Shown here: positions 1 to 12,829 of the stretch, in pieces
How positions within the stretch are numbered: position 1 is the first letter of the stretch
Layout of the letters: every line of letters starts with the position of its first letter
DNA from: Apostichopus japonicus
Lineage: Eukaryota; Echinodermata; Holothuroidea; Aspidochirotida; Stichopodidae
Reading direction: 5' to 3'
DNA: 64,000 nucleotides
NCBI RefSeq assembly: GCF_037975245.1
Contig: NC_092561.1
Coordinates: 184,001 to 248,000 of the forward strand
Made by a program: the position numbers and the translations under genes
The notes under the pieces: model-generated
The model's database searches: none
What the model saw: the letters and a program-made list of their open reading frames with translations, nothing else
What the model was told of the DNA's origin: nothing

Positions 1-636
1 GGTCGATTAAATCGCGACTCCTTATTTGAAAAAATTAAAGTTATTAAAGAATTCCACACAAAGTAAGATCCTCGATCTTTCTTTCTAAAATCTTCATAAA
101 AGTTGACACGCTAAAAAAATAATTGGATAACCTTATTTTCCAGCTACGGTGGTCCGTCACAAACTGTGAGTTTGCAAGATTACCAAAATGACAACGAGAC
201 TGCCATAATGACTCCTACAAAAACTCAAAATTTGCAAATCCCTTGAAATACAGTTGTGTTGTAAGTAACGAACAGAAACTGTACCACAAATAGTTTGTGT
301 TTAATTCTTGTTGATGATTACATTTTTTCCATAGAATCAATTTCTTTCTCTCCAATTCAGTTATCGAAAAAGTTTCCTGAAAGTTCCAACATTAATTTAT
401 CAATTTTGTCAGCAAGAAAGGAAAAAAATTCCGACACCCTATCCTCTTGATGAGCACTCCCCCGTTACTTCTAATGATCCTCTCCTGAAAGTTACAACCA
501 TGAAATCACACCAATGCATATATATGCAGTTTTCCAGGTATGTTTTTTTTCCCCAAAGAGAGAAAATTCAAAACCAATCAAATTGCATTTACTTTGGGTG
601 TAGGATTATAAACACTCTCCTATCCTGTGGAACTAA
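1..636. other. No gene seen
   Basis: AT-rich sequence with short reading frames only. I see no exon, RNA gene or clear repeat here. Confidence 0.5.
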
Positions 637-1040
637 TTACTTGACAAAGCTTCGCTGTATCCATTAATACTGCCTTCAAGTCCGTTTGAGTCTGTCTCGT
701 CTGTGACTCATCCTCCTGTTGCTGGTAACGAGTCCTTCTTGACGACCTCCAGGGATGTGGTGAAGATCGTTGAATTACACTAACTTTTAGCTAGGATGGT
801 AAACGTCAACAGACTTATAGCAAGTCCGGCAAGTCGGCATTATCCCCGTAAAACTGAGTCTCTGGAAGTCAATGACCACGGCTTATCCGAAGAAATCATG
901 TATGTACACTACGGGGGTGTTGATGAAGTTGTATGGCTCCCTTATCAACACTTACTGGTAAATTAATTGTGATTCCAGCGAGACCAAGTGGAGTCTGAAG
1001 AGCAACTTGGCTGAATTCAGAGGGATGGACTCAAAATGAC
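637..1040 (+). pseudogene. Coding-like stretch, unidentified; possible relic or unrecognised exons
   Basis: Three short open stretches follow each other on the plus strand in different frames: 637-792, an ATG-started frame of 56 codons at 796-966 (MVNVNRLIASP near its start, GGVDEVVWLP near its end), and about 979-1040. The amino-acid composition looks more coding-like than the surrounding DNA. An acceptor-like CTTTTAG lies just before 791 and a weak GTAAAT donor at 958. The minus strand of 620-790 is also open for 56 codons in phase 0 from an acceptor-like CCTAG and ends at TAG, so it could instead be a terminal exon of the long-exon gene to the right. I recognise no family, and a decayed transposon ORF is equally possible. 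Confidence 0.25.
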
Positions 1041-3902
1041 TCACTATACACCAACGTAAACTATCCTACTAATTCTTGTGCCTGAGTTGCGACTAACTTA
1101 AAAACTACCAACGATTCCTAGCTCTGATTGGAGGGAGAACAAATATCAGAGGGAGATCAGCTGGCAATACGTTTTCACTGAAAGTAAGTTTGCAGAGCAA
1201 TAAACAAATATCATCTAGGCTAAATCTACAATTACGAGAAAGGCCAGATAACTTGCAAGATATTTGTTCAAGCTAAAAGATGATTATATTTCGCCCTGCA
1301 GTACCATTTTCTTTTCAATCAGTGACGGTCACAAATATTGTGCAGATATTTTAGAAGATTGGGGTATATTACTTTAATAGACCTGATTGTCGATTCAGTG
1401 CAATACAAATTACAACTGTTCAAGACTGCATGGTGGTAATCTACTGGTCTCTGACAGATATAGGTCCCAGGTTATTCTTTAACAGACATAGTAGAAACAA
1501 ACAAACTTTGAGATAAACTGTCCACTGACGAAGAAGTTACACGATGAAATTCCTAATTGCTGGCTAAAGCTAATCAGCCTCATTGACAGCTGTTGACATT
1601 AATTGACAGTGAAAAATACAGGTTTCAAGGATAAACAGATAGCAACAAATTAATCACAGGAATATATTTCCCCAGGTAGCGAATTCAAACTTCACAAACA
1701 GTATACAAACAGTATTCACTAACAACATGTACAGTCAGCTGTTTATCCCACTTTATACAGAAAGACCAAAACAATTCAATGTTAGAAATGACAAAATTAT
1801 TCCAAAAGTCTGCAAAAAGTGGCAGAACACGGACGTTCCAACGTTTGGTATGAATTCACTTTAAAGGAGCTTCCGTCGGTGAATTCATTATGACTGCTTG
1901 GATCGATATTGACGCAGTATTCCACAATATTGTAGCGTGTTGACTCCGAGACCGCGACCTAGCTACTGCACTGTACTATTGCATGTGAAGATCTTTGCTA
2001 GCTACTGTAGTCCTAAGCCACTACTGCCTGTTCATTAACATCTGTTATAAAGTATCAACCACTCACTGATAAACACACACACCTAACTACATATGCCTAG
2101 TACAATGCTATCACTAGTAAACTATAATAAAGTGAACTTGAACAGTGTTCACTGAAGCAAGAAAATAGATTGAGGATCATGGCTTAAAGGTGGCACTCTC
2201 TAGGACAAAACACAGCTGCTAGGAGAACCTGAGGAATTTAGCTGTAAAGGCCTACCTACTATGAAAACTCAACTAGCCGGAAAGAAATACTGCATGTATG
2301 CACAACTTACAGGGTTGAACAGTAAGTGGGTTAAGATTTGCAAACATTGATATGAATGGTTGAGCACAAACAGAACAAGTTTGTGATCACCAAAGTATTG
2401 AAATGAAACCTTAAAGTAAGTTTTGTAAAAGGTAATTGGATTCTCAAGTTTTGGATAGATTATAACCATCAAGCAATTTATTACGTTGACCCCTTTTGTT
2501 AATGTGTAAGGACAGCTGACATTCCAAGGACATCACGTCCATTAGACAAACTTCATTAGCAATCAATTTTCTCTCTTTATTAGAGTTTTTTTTCTTTCAT
2601 TTTTGTGTTTTGTTTTTAGGAGGGGAGATAGAACAGAGGAGTAGAGATGAGGGAGAGGATATTATGTTAATCAAAACTTCAGTATGAAATGGTTCCATGA
2701 CAGGTAATAGGGGCAGTATTGAAGAACTTTGACTCTGAATGTGTGACCTGATCACTTTGGCTTTGGCTTTGAGTACAACTTTTCTGTATGTTGCCGTGTT
2801 GGACGAATCTAAATGTAATAGCAATTGCCAACTTTGCAATCCACGGCCCCCCTCACAAGTTTGCAAGGTCGGTAAGAGTGACTCAAAAGGGGAATCACCA
2901 TCACGTCTAAGACACAATAAGGTGACAGTGATAATGTTGTGAGGGATATTAAGAAAGCCAAGAAAGCAAAGTCAATTTCAGCCATAAATATGCCCCATAA
3001 CATCTATGAAAGTAACTTGACTATGTCTCTGGCATTATATATACAAACTATAAGCCTAACAATATAAACCAGGTACTGTAGCAATATGTGTGTCGCTGTT
3101 GCAGGCATGCTACTACCTGAAGATGTCTAGATCATAACACTCCCTGCCTAGATCAGGGAGTTGTTCCATAACACTCCCTGCCTACTGTAATCAACTGTTT
3201 GATTCACTGTGCTGCCAGGTGAAAGCTTCATTGTGCAAATGTAACTACAGGATGAAACCTTGGGAGGTGGTAGGGTTAATCTTCTTCAAGTAACAATGGG
3301 TAAAGTTTGGATAGTGGAGAGTGATACCACAACTACCACAAGGGTCCCCTGGAATTCTCAGGTGGAATAGTAGATAACTTCTATTGTACTTGAAAGAGCA
3401 ACTGTGAAGTAAGTCCAAAACTATACAGGGTGTCAAAACTGACACTATATATATATAACATAGCCCACTCAGCTGACATACCAAGTGATATTTTCAACTG
3501 AGTGGGTTTTAAATGTATTCACATTTAACACAGCATTATATATCAGAAGCAACGACTTACTTTCAAGAAGGAGAAAGAGGTTTAGTACATGCCCAAACCT
3601 CAACCATCAGAAATGGTCAAGGCAAATTTTGTAGACAATCAGTCTTCTGATCATCCGAGAGGGGGTGGGGGCTGGGGGGTTTGAGTGGATCACAGCATTC
3701 AGCCATGGTTAGTACATGAAACAGGTATATTACATATAGTGTGATCTCCACAGAGAAAATATTCTTAACATTGATATTTGTCGAAACTTGCTGAAAGCAA
3801 TATTACATGTATCAGTTGACACTCCCTAGAATGATATGATTATAAAGATGATAAGAAAGGTAATTAAAAAGACAAAAAGATAATTGTTAACGATCCCCTC
3901 AC
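1041..3902. other. Probable intron or downstream region of the minus-strand gene
   Basis: No convincing exon seen. The only small structure is an 18-bp direct repeat (CATAACACTCCCTGCCTA) at about 3136-3153 and 3169-3186. Further exons of the minus-strand gene should lie here or beyond the left edge, but I cannot place one confidently. Confidence 0.4.
3892..3902 (-). promoter_or_regulatory. Splice donor of the long exon
   Basis: Read on the minus strand, the exon ends AGTGAG and the intron opens GTGAGGGGATC. This is a good match to the eukaryotic donor consensus, and it cuts after a complete codon. Confidence 0.65.
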
Positions 3903-5894
3903 CTCACTGTCTGAATCTGAATCTGTTGAGGATTCCCCGATACCTCCCAGATCAATCTTGACATCCCAGTTAAAGTTACACCCTAGATTCTGTTCCAAGA
4001 GCTCCATTCTATGCTTCAGCAAGTAGAGCAGGCCCAGTCTCTTTCGATACTGCGCTACAAAGCTAAACGGTAATTTAATATCATCAGGCAGAGATGGCCG
4101 TCTTTTCGACAACGTAATCGGTTCAGACTTCCAACGTACTGATTTTGATGTTGTTTTGGCATTCTCTGGCAGAGTAGAGTTAGTTTGATGAGATGAGTTA
4201 GTACTAGTATTATTTAAGTGTGAGGAGAGTCGTGGGTTACGGTGATGCTGTTTAATACCATTCCTACGACAGACTGTTACCTTCTTTGGAAGCGCCGGTC
4301 TCTCTTCCTGTCGAAAATTGACGCCAGCTTTATTTCTGTCCACCAGCGACTTCTTTAAATCGGAGACCAGTTGCCGATTATACAGTGGCTCTTTCTGCCT
4401 GCCCAGTCTTTCAGTTCTATCATTGGCTACTCTGTAGCTTTGACCTGGATCAGGCAATGTATTTTCCTTTCCATTCCTGATTTCAATCTTACTGTCATCA
4501 CTAGCGCCCTCACTACTGCCACCACTAGCGCCCTCACTACTGAAGGTAGGTAGTATTGCATGTTCTTCCATAATCTCAATCAAACTGGACTTTGTTAATT
4601 GTTTCTCTCTTACTTGGATCTCGTCATAAAACTGTTCAGTTTTAATTCTTTGAGATGTCTCGCTTACATTTAAGTTACTTTGGTTTGCATCGGTATTCCC
4701 ATTATTTGGACCATGGTTGAGTCTCTCTTCAGCGATAGTATCAATTCCTGGAGGTTTTTTTAATGTAGTTAATACTGCTCCACTTTTATATATTCTAGTA
4801 AATTGTTGTAATTGTCTGCTGGGTCTACAACTACCCAGGGTAGCATACCCTATATCCACCAGTTGTTGTTTTTGTACAGCTGGTACCACCTGTTTGACAC
4901 CATTTACTTGACCAAGTCGTACACCATTTGATTGGCCTCCATCAACGCCTACCTTGACAGGCTTCTCCGTACTGAAATCATCAGAATATGCAAATATTGA
5001 TTTTCTTGAAGACTTAACGAGTGACTTTTTTCTCAAACTGTTGAAGCTGAATGGTAAACTACCTGTAGAAGAAGTACCTGTTTTCGCTCTTCCAAATGAT
5101 CTGTTACCACGGAGATTATTCATGTTGATCTCTTCGAATCCAAGGGTTTCTTCTTCCTCTTTGTTCTTTCCTCCGGCATCGATCCGAATCTTAGAGACAC
5201 CATCCAGTTCAGCAACTCCAGAAGTAACTTGTTCTTCCACTGTTTGCAATACATCGAGTCTTTCACTTTCTAGATTTCCGGCTACAATCAATTCAGCGTT
5301 GGTTTGTTCCACTGCTTTGCTTCTCTGTCTATGTTTTTCCCGTTTGATACTTCCCACGAACGGTATCCCGGGTCTGACTACCGAAAACAGAGACCAGCTT
5401 CTCCCTAAAGTTTGGTGGCTTCCCCTGGAAGGGGCAGCAGATACATTAATGTTTGATGATGAGGAATGCTTACTTCTCGAGGATTCGCTTTCATGTTCTT
5501 CTTCATCTTCTTCTTCTTCTTCCTCGGCTGTGTCTGCCTCGAGAGATTCCTCTGAGCTTGAAGGCAAGAATCCAGCAGACATTGTTCTCCTCACAGAAAA
5601 CCTCTCCTTGAATGAATGGTCCAGTGGAATGTTGAATATCGACTTGTCAGTCCTGATGACCTGTTCTGAGCCTGACTGGAATGAACTTGTGGCAGAAGTC
5701 ATGTGGTTTTGATTCTCGTCCTCTTCTTTGATAGATTTATGGGTTAGTTTCCATCTTGCTGAAGGTTTCTTCGACTCTTTCTTCAATTCTTGAGAAGAAA
5801 CTTCGGAATTGTCGTTTATGGTTGGTGCGGCCACAGGCAAACTTGACAGAGAATATGACCTGCTACTTCCCAACCATTTTCTTTTGTCAGCCAT
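3903..5894 (-). CDS. Long first coding exon of a serine-rich, mostly disordered protein; family not recognised
   Basis: This exon encodes 664 residues and is exactly divisible by three. I place the start at MADKRKW (5894) because the context (AAAATGG) is a strong Kozak; an upstream in-frame ATG at 5960 adds 22 residues but sits beside an acceptor-like pyrimidine tract, so that part may be intron or 5' UTR. The frame would continue past 3903 for 12 codons, but GAG followed by GTGAGG is a clear donor in phase 0, so the protein goes on in exons to the left. Visible features are a Ser/Arg-rich N-terminus, an acidic run at about residues 123-135 followed by poly-Ser, a Gly/Ser internal duplication near 451-465, and a basic, helix-prone block at about 605-650 (LPFSFVAQYRKRLG...). 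The rest is low-complexity, consistent with a scaffold or regulatory protein. Function is unknown to me. Confidence 0.8.
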
Positions 5895-5960
5895 TTTGTT
5901 ACCTTCCTGGATCCTGGTGGGACCACTTGATTGACAAAAAAAATTCCAGCAAAGAGCCAA

Positions 5961-8780
5961 AACTCACAAAATAAGATCTTTTGCAGAGTTTTACATATAT
6001 GCAGTTAATTTTAAAATGAAAACTGGGATGTTGTGAAGATGAGTGGAGAAAATTTAATGCTTTTCAGAAAGAAACGTCTATTTGCAATTATGCCATTGGC
6101 AATCACTTGAAGTCAAACTCTCCACATATTAGATTCAACAAAACGCTAGCTGAATGTTTCACCACAAAGATCTGCAGAAGCAAGGAACGTAGGTCCAAAC
6201 AGGATTTTTAAAAAAAATCTGGGAAGAAAAAAAAACCTATTGCATCTTCTTTAATTTCCCAGTCAGTCTGCTCTGTTCTTTTACTTGCATAAAAATATAT
6301 CCTCAACAGTTTCAAAGATAAAACTTGATCACTCTTTTCTCAAACAGTACAACTTTTACTAAACTTGCAGCATACAACAAATCACAGGAAGTTTTTAAAT
6401 CTTGCTGCAAAAGATCTCAACTGGACTGTATCTAAAAAGAAACCATGGTTGGGGATTCTCTCACACTTTTTCGCTGCATAACGACCAGTTCTGTGGATCA
6501 CATGATCAGAGAAAAAGGTTTGAAAGGAGCAAGGAAATTTGCTAGAAATTGACAATCAAATCAGTTATAGTCCCAGGAAATAGCCAAACATCACTCCTTA
6601 AACTTCTCATCCACTCACAAAGATGTCTTAAGGAAGGCTGATGCCAACGACCCATTTATAGTTTTACTTAATCCTTCGGTCGACACTCTTTTATAAATCC
6701 AACGAGTGGTATCATTCGATAATTTGTCCATCTCAGAGGTTTCCGATACAAATTCATGATGAGTCACATTTCAGTGCCATCCAGAGGATTTTGCTTCTTT
6801 CTCTAATAAAGTTGAACAGAATAAATTTCCCTTTCATGATGTAAACTACTAAACTAGATCATAGATTTATTCTTCATTTTCAAACTTAATCCCCAACTTG
6901 ATTTATTGAAAGAATGAGGAAGGAAATTAAGGATCAAGGCCTTTGATTTGTCAGCTGTATACTGCTGAATAAAGGACATTAATACACACATACACAGTAC
7001 CAGACCACTTGATGACTCGGGGAAGCCGAGAGAACTAGTACTGATAGAAATGAAGTAGGATTCCTTTAATGATCACTAGTTAGTGACTTTACTCCAGCCA
7101 GGTAGTCAGTATCCTCAAAAAAAAAAGATTCACTTTCCTTCTTGCCACCACAGAAATCAAAATTAGAAATGCTCTCAACTTTCACCTCTCAAACTGGTCC
7201 ACCAAACTTCCAAGCTAACACCAAACCTTAAAACAAACAAAAACTAAAACACACAACTATGCAGTTGATGTGTACGTTATGGTTTCGCCACTCAATTTGT
7301 CGAATACAATTTCAATGGCAAATATAAAACAAAAATGTTGATCACATTCCACAAAAAGATGAAAAAAACTGAACATCAGAGCTGCGTAACCCCTGAGTCG
7401 GAATTAAAGACTCTTTCCTCCTCTGCTCGTAGAGAAGTAACAACAAAAAAGACTGATGCTTTTACGAAGAAAACAGAAAGCAAACTGCTCCAGATGTGTC
7501 TCGATTGTTTCCTAAATTTGATGAAGAGATAAAGAGAGCTGATAAAAGATAACTTAAAGAAACTCAAATCCAATCACTTCTACTCTCTATTCTTGAACTC
7601 CTCTTGAAATGAGTTCAAATGATTCAACACCGGGCGCAACTCCCAGTCCTCGACAAAGACTTTACCTTTCTTTGAAGGTAAAAGACCTTTTGCCTAGTGC
7701 AGACAGAACAAACCCCTAACATCATGTGTACGTTTTTCCCAATGCAGATTGCATAACCAGCTGCAAGGTCTTTCAGAAAGTGTTTTTCTTATTTTTGTCT
7801 GTTCCTTTTCTTCATCTCCTCCAACCCAAATACTGCTTGGAATACATCAGGGCTGCCGGATAATGAGTGGCTTTGTCACTTGGGGCTTCTCTGCATTCCT
7901 CAAAAGAATCACTTCAAGGATTGTATTTATATTCTGGAAAATATCTACACAAAAGTCTCTTTTTTTTTTAAAGGAATTCTTTTGGAGGAGGAGAAATAAA
8001 GAGCTCTTCCCTCGCTTTTCATTAAGTCAGGGTGCCTGGGTTATATTCCGTAAAGGAATGGTATGGAAAGATTATATTCCTATTCAAGAGTATCAACATT
8101 ACAATCTCTGATTAACCAACCTTAAAATTTACACTGATACAATTTCCCTTGGGCTACTAAAGTATCAACAAACTTGTTTCAAGTCTTAAAGCAGTATTAT
8201 GAGTACTTTTCACACTAGATCTGAAGTGGGTAGGGACCTGCTACTGATCTATCTTAATCCTCCTTTCAGAGAAGAACGGATCTTTCTTGCTGCGAGACCC
8301 TTGTATTCTACTGCACTTCCTTGTAACGTATTGTTCTACGTAACTTGATACTATTTGTTGATCTGCTCGCTCATGGTTCTCGTCACCCCCCCCCCCCCTC
8401 CACGCACCCTCCAAATAACATTAATAAAACAAAATTATAAAAAGGGAAATATTTGTGGTTTGTAGTCACAGGACTAAGATCTCCAGGATCAAATGTGAGC
8501 ACACTCTAGTTTTTTTGAAAGAATGTTGAACTGCTACAATGTACTGTAGTAGCTGTGTACTACCTTGAGTTATAGGCCAAAGCTTCCATTTCAAATCATA
8601 AGAATTCAAACTTGAATGAGTTTGATAACTTTTCCCATTTGCATTTTAAATTGCGATTAAAACGAACATGGTCTTGGTGATTAAATATTGATACAAAAAA
8701 GGAATTATAATACTTTGCTCATTATAACATGCATTTAGTATTAAAGAGAGTCTTAGCATTTTATCCTGCAAGTCCTGCAA
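5961..8780. other. Upstream/intergenic region without recognised genes
   Basis: AT-rich and without supported exons on either strand. A poly(C) run of about 13 bases sits at 8386-8398. The 5' UTR and promoter of the minus-strand gene probably lie here, but I cannot pinpoint them. Confidence 0.45.
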
Positions 8781-8790
8781 TGTTGTTTAG

Positions 8791-9923
8791 GGTGACAGGA
8801 CAAAATCCCCCCGGACAAAACCCCCCTGACAAAATTCCCCCGGACAAAATCCCCCTAGGACAGAATCCCCCCGAGCCAAAATCCCCCTGGACAAAATCCC
8901 CCCAAGCCAAAATCCCCCCAGGACAAAATCCCCCATGCTATAAAAAATCCCATCAATTCTTTACAAAAATGCGTCATCCCGGTCCCCCTGGTACCATCAT
9001 TTGGTACCGTCATCTGGTGCCGTTATCCGGTACCCCCACCGGTACCTCCACCAGTTCCCCCCACCGGTACCCCAGTGGTACTCTCAGTGGTACTCTCAGT
9101 GGTTCTTGGACCAGTACCCGGACCATACCCCGACCGGTACCCTAATAGTTAGCCTGACAGTTACCCTGACAGTTACCCCCACCGGTACCCCCACCGGTAC
9201 CCCCACTGGTACTCTCAGTGGTGCCCCAACTGGTATTCTCAATGGCTCCCTGACCAGTACCCTGGCCCGTACCTCGGCCGGCACCTCAACCGGTACCTCG
9301 ACTGGTACCCTGACCGGTATCCCAACTGGTATCCTGAAAGGCACCCTGACACGTACCCTGACACATACTCTGACACGTACCCTACCTAGTACTGGTACAA
9401 TGACCAGTACTTTGACCAGTCCCTTGAATGTCACACTAACAGGTAGCCTCACAATTACCCTCACTGATCTCCCGACCAGTCCCCTGACCAGTACCCTGAC
9501 CAGTATCCTGACTGGTATCCTGACCAGTACCCTAACCAGTACACTGAGTGGAACCCTGACCGGTACAGTGACCAGTATGATGACCGGTACCCTGACCAGT
9601 CACATGACCAGTACCTTGACCTTTACCCTCACAGGTACCCTAACAGGAGCCCTCACAGTTACGCTCGCCAGTACCCTGACTGGTACCCTGACTGGTACCC
9701 TGACCAGTCCCCTGACCGGTACCCTAACCAGTGCAATGACCTTGACTGTCACACCTGGTCCATCCCTGGTTGTTGCAGGCAGGCTTTGTATGGGTCAGGG
9801 GGATTTTGTCCAGGGGGGATTTTGGCTGGGGGGATTTTGGCTGGGGGGATTTTGGCTGGGGGGATTTTGTCCGGGGGAATTTTGTCCGGAGGGACTTTGT
9901 CCGGGGGGATTTTGTCCTAGAAC
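8791..9923. mobile_element. Foldback DNA transposon with 10-bp target duplication
   Basis: The element is flanked by perfect direct repeats TGTTGTTTAG at 8781-8790 and 9924-9933. Its ends are inverted: the left begins GGTGACAGGACAAAATCC and the right, reverse-complemented, begins GTTCTAGGACAAAATCC. Each arm is itself a tandem array of 13-16-bp units (GGACAAAATCCCCCC and variants with GAGCC or AAGCC), at about 8797-8936 on the left and in reverse complement at about 9797-9920 on the right. Between them is a degenerate 12-bp minisatellite. A 9-10-bp duplication is typical of Mutator-like elements, and repetitive arms are typical of foldback elements. There is no transposase, so it is non-autonomous. 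A 310-residue Thr/Gly/Leu open frame across it is a by-product of the repeats. Confidence 0.8.
8990..9795. repeat. Degenerate 12-bp minisatellite inside the foldback element
   Basis: The unit is approximately ACCCTGACCAGT or ACCCTGACCGGT, repeated dozens of times with drift. Because 12 is a multiple of three it gives long, empty Thr-Leu-Thr-Gly frames on both strands. GGTACC palindromes are frequent, especially in the left part. Confidence 0.8.
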
Positions 9924-9933
9924 TGTTGTTTAG

Positions 9934-11835
9934 AGCTCTAGGAGGATGGAAGTAAATATTTAGCATGGGAAACAAGTTTGTTCTACTTTCTAGCATAATT
10001 TCAGAGTGATGCTGAGTGATGAAGGGTGATGCTGATTAGTTTTAAAGGGATAGTAGAAATTGGACATATTTTCAAATACTGCATATAAGTTTGTAGCAAG
10101 TTTAACAGCTCTAGGTGAAAAGCACATATATATATTTGCTTGATCTTCTTAAAAGTGAATTAGTACTGTATACTGGTTTGAAACAATGTACAAAATTTAA
10201 AGCCAGATTTTGTTTTCTGTGACCTTTATAATGAAAAGTCTATAGAATGAGTTTGAATTTAACCTACAGTACAATAATAGCATCTATGGTAAATACCTTG
10301 ATCTGGATGGAGAATCTTTTAAAGGAATATTTTGTTGACAACAGCTTCAGATGAACAAGAAAAAAAATACTGTTTTGGATGACTGATCAAATACTGACCT
10401 CAATTTGAAATTGATATCAACTTAAAAGGAGCATTTTGTTCTTTGATAAACAGGATGGGATTTTATATCTCCAGCCACTCTTAGAAAAGTGAAAGCAGTG
10501 AGGTAGATTCCAAAAACAGGATGTATTATGACATTTAAAACAACTTTTGCACTGATTTTGTCTGATTTTTCTGTTGTCTTATGTAATACTTGGAATTATG
10601 TAACAGGTACGTGTTCTTGCAGCTGGATTGGTAATTATGGAAAACAAGTCAGATCAAGAAAAGAGTGAAATATACCCCGCTGCTTGAAGCTTACATGTGA
10701 TAAATAATAAATATGAAAAACATAATTAGAGGTAGGTTTAAAGCTGCACGTTTTGTAAGCTTGACATTGTACAATTATAGTGCCCACTACGGTCTGAAAG
10801 GATACCATACTTTCGCTTTGTATTTTCTATCGCATTTTCAAGGTAGACCACCGTGAAGATGAGTGTGTAGTAATAAAACTTGCCATCAGCACACAGGGGG
10901 CATGATAACAATTTTAATATTTTATAATCAGCATAATTTGCAATTGGAACCCATCTCCATTACAAGGAAGAGAAACATAATCGAATACACAAATCTAAGA
11001 AAACCACCAATTGAAGATTGATATCATTAAGCCACATGTGCTTTATATTCCTAATGTATATATCTCTATTTCTTACGTAATGTATATTTTTGCTGAGTCA
11101 AAAATATTAAAGCTTATGACATGATCTAATAACGATGACACTAGTTTCAGTGTCAACCTTAACATTCAACCCTTAAAAGTACAGTATGATGGAAATCTGA
11201 ACAAAGAGAGTAAACTGTTTCAGATTCTTGATGGTAGATTTACAAAATGGCTGCTCCCAGAAACAGCTCATTTCAACAATGAACTCCCAATCGCAGGAGA
11301 AAGATATTTCTTAGCTGCAGTTTGGGGGAGTTGTATATGACAAAGATTTATATTATATCATGTACTGTAAGTAGCTGAATATAATTGCTGAGCTTGTATC
11401 CCTTTAACCACCATTATCTATTTTCAAGGATCTTCATTGTAGTTCTCAGTCTGTGCACACCACAACTACGCTGATAGTATGCAGACAGTACAAGGGTGAT
11501 CTTGTGCACAACATGCAGCTTCAGAATCACTTGCTTTTAACGTTCACCAGTAAATGATTAAGTCTTCTTTCCTCTTCGCTTCAGAATTTCATTAGAAATT
11601 CTCTCCATCACGCTCGACTGCCTCCCATTCTGACTTCCCCCTCAATCCCTCCTTCTGTTACCCTTTAATACCCCCTTTAATTAGACCCCACAATCAGTAA
11701 GGACAAATACTGTATGCACTGCGCAAACAGTAGTAGTTGCATAAAGTATAGAGCAGATGCATAGAAAGAAGTGAGAGCAGTCAAGCAAAGAGAAGTGAAG
11801 GAGGCTAGCAGCAACTAAAACTACAGAGCTCTTTT
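9934..11835. other. Intergenic, no gene seen
   Basis: AT-rich sequence without supported exons, RNA genes or tandem arrays. Confidence 0.45.
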
Positions 11836-12300
11836 CTCAATCTGATAGAGCTTCCACTGTTGGCCTTGGAGTATAAATGTGCAGCTATCCTGAAAAGTTG
11901 TTTAATAGCCCCACCACTGCTGGTCAGCATGTCAAAATCAATTAGCAATTATTTGCCTTTTTTTTTTGCTAGGGAGGGCTATTTTTGGGTGGAAGGGCGA
12001 AGGGGAAAGGGGAAGGGAGGGCTCAATCTGATAGCTTCCACTGCTGGCCTGGGAGTATGAGCGTGCAGGTATCCAGAATAGTTGTTCAATAGCCCCACCA
12101 CTGCTGGTTAGCATGTCAAAATCAATTTGCAATTATTTGCCTTTTTTTGCTAGGGAGGGTTATTTTTGGGTGGAAGGGCGAAGGGGAAAGGGGAAGGGAG
12201 GGCTCCATCTGATAGCTTCCACTGCTGGCCTGGGAGTATGAGCGTGCAGGTATCCAGAATAGTTGTTCAATAGCCTCATCATTGCTGGTCAGCCAAAAAA
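11836..12300. repeat. Tandem repeat, about 181-184-bp unit, 2.5 copies
   Basis: The segment beginning CTTCCACTG recurs at 11851, 12035 and 12216. Each unit carries a T-tract followed by a purine-rich stretch (GGAAGGGCGAAGGGG). The third copy is cut short at about 12295. Confidence 0.85.
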
Positions 12301-12829
12301 AAAAAATCAATGTGTAAGCACTTTCTTTTGTTTTTCTGTGGAGAGGAGGGTGGAGGTAAGGTGGTGTCTTGTACATGTTTGGTGTAAATTGAATGTATGC
12401 ATACCAACAAACATTTCAGACATGTCCTCAGTCGTTACTGGGAGTACAGAAATATTAAAGAAACCTGTTTGATATTAATGGTACACATCTGAAGAAGGCT
12501 AAATTTATGAAATAATATTCTACATACTAAATGTTTTGTATTGAGATGAGCAGTGAATTTCTAATCATTTTTATTATTTTTTATTAACAAACTGTGGAAC
12601 TCTTTCAATGGGCAGTCGAGTAAACCTCACTTGCGGTATGCATTGTAATGTGCAGCTGTACACAACAAACAGGTCTGAGCAAAACTTTTATCCTGCTTAA
12701 ATATGAAAAGGTTGTTAATGTTGTAGTCCAAAATACAGTATAATGAATACATACACTTTTCTCTAACAAATGCGGCAAAACATTGCAAGCCGAGATCAAA
12801 GAAGAAAGAAATCCAGCGAGGTTATTAAT

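Noticed and set aside
4954-5712. 252-codon plus-strand open frame
   Set aside because: It is antisense to the 664-residue exon, and its Ser/Leu runs mirror the low-complexity coding of the real strand.
9001-9933. 310-codon open frame rich in Thr, Gly, Leu
   Set aside because: It is generated by a 12-bp repeat, is matched by an open frame on the opposite strand, and lies inside a transposon.
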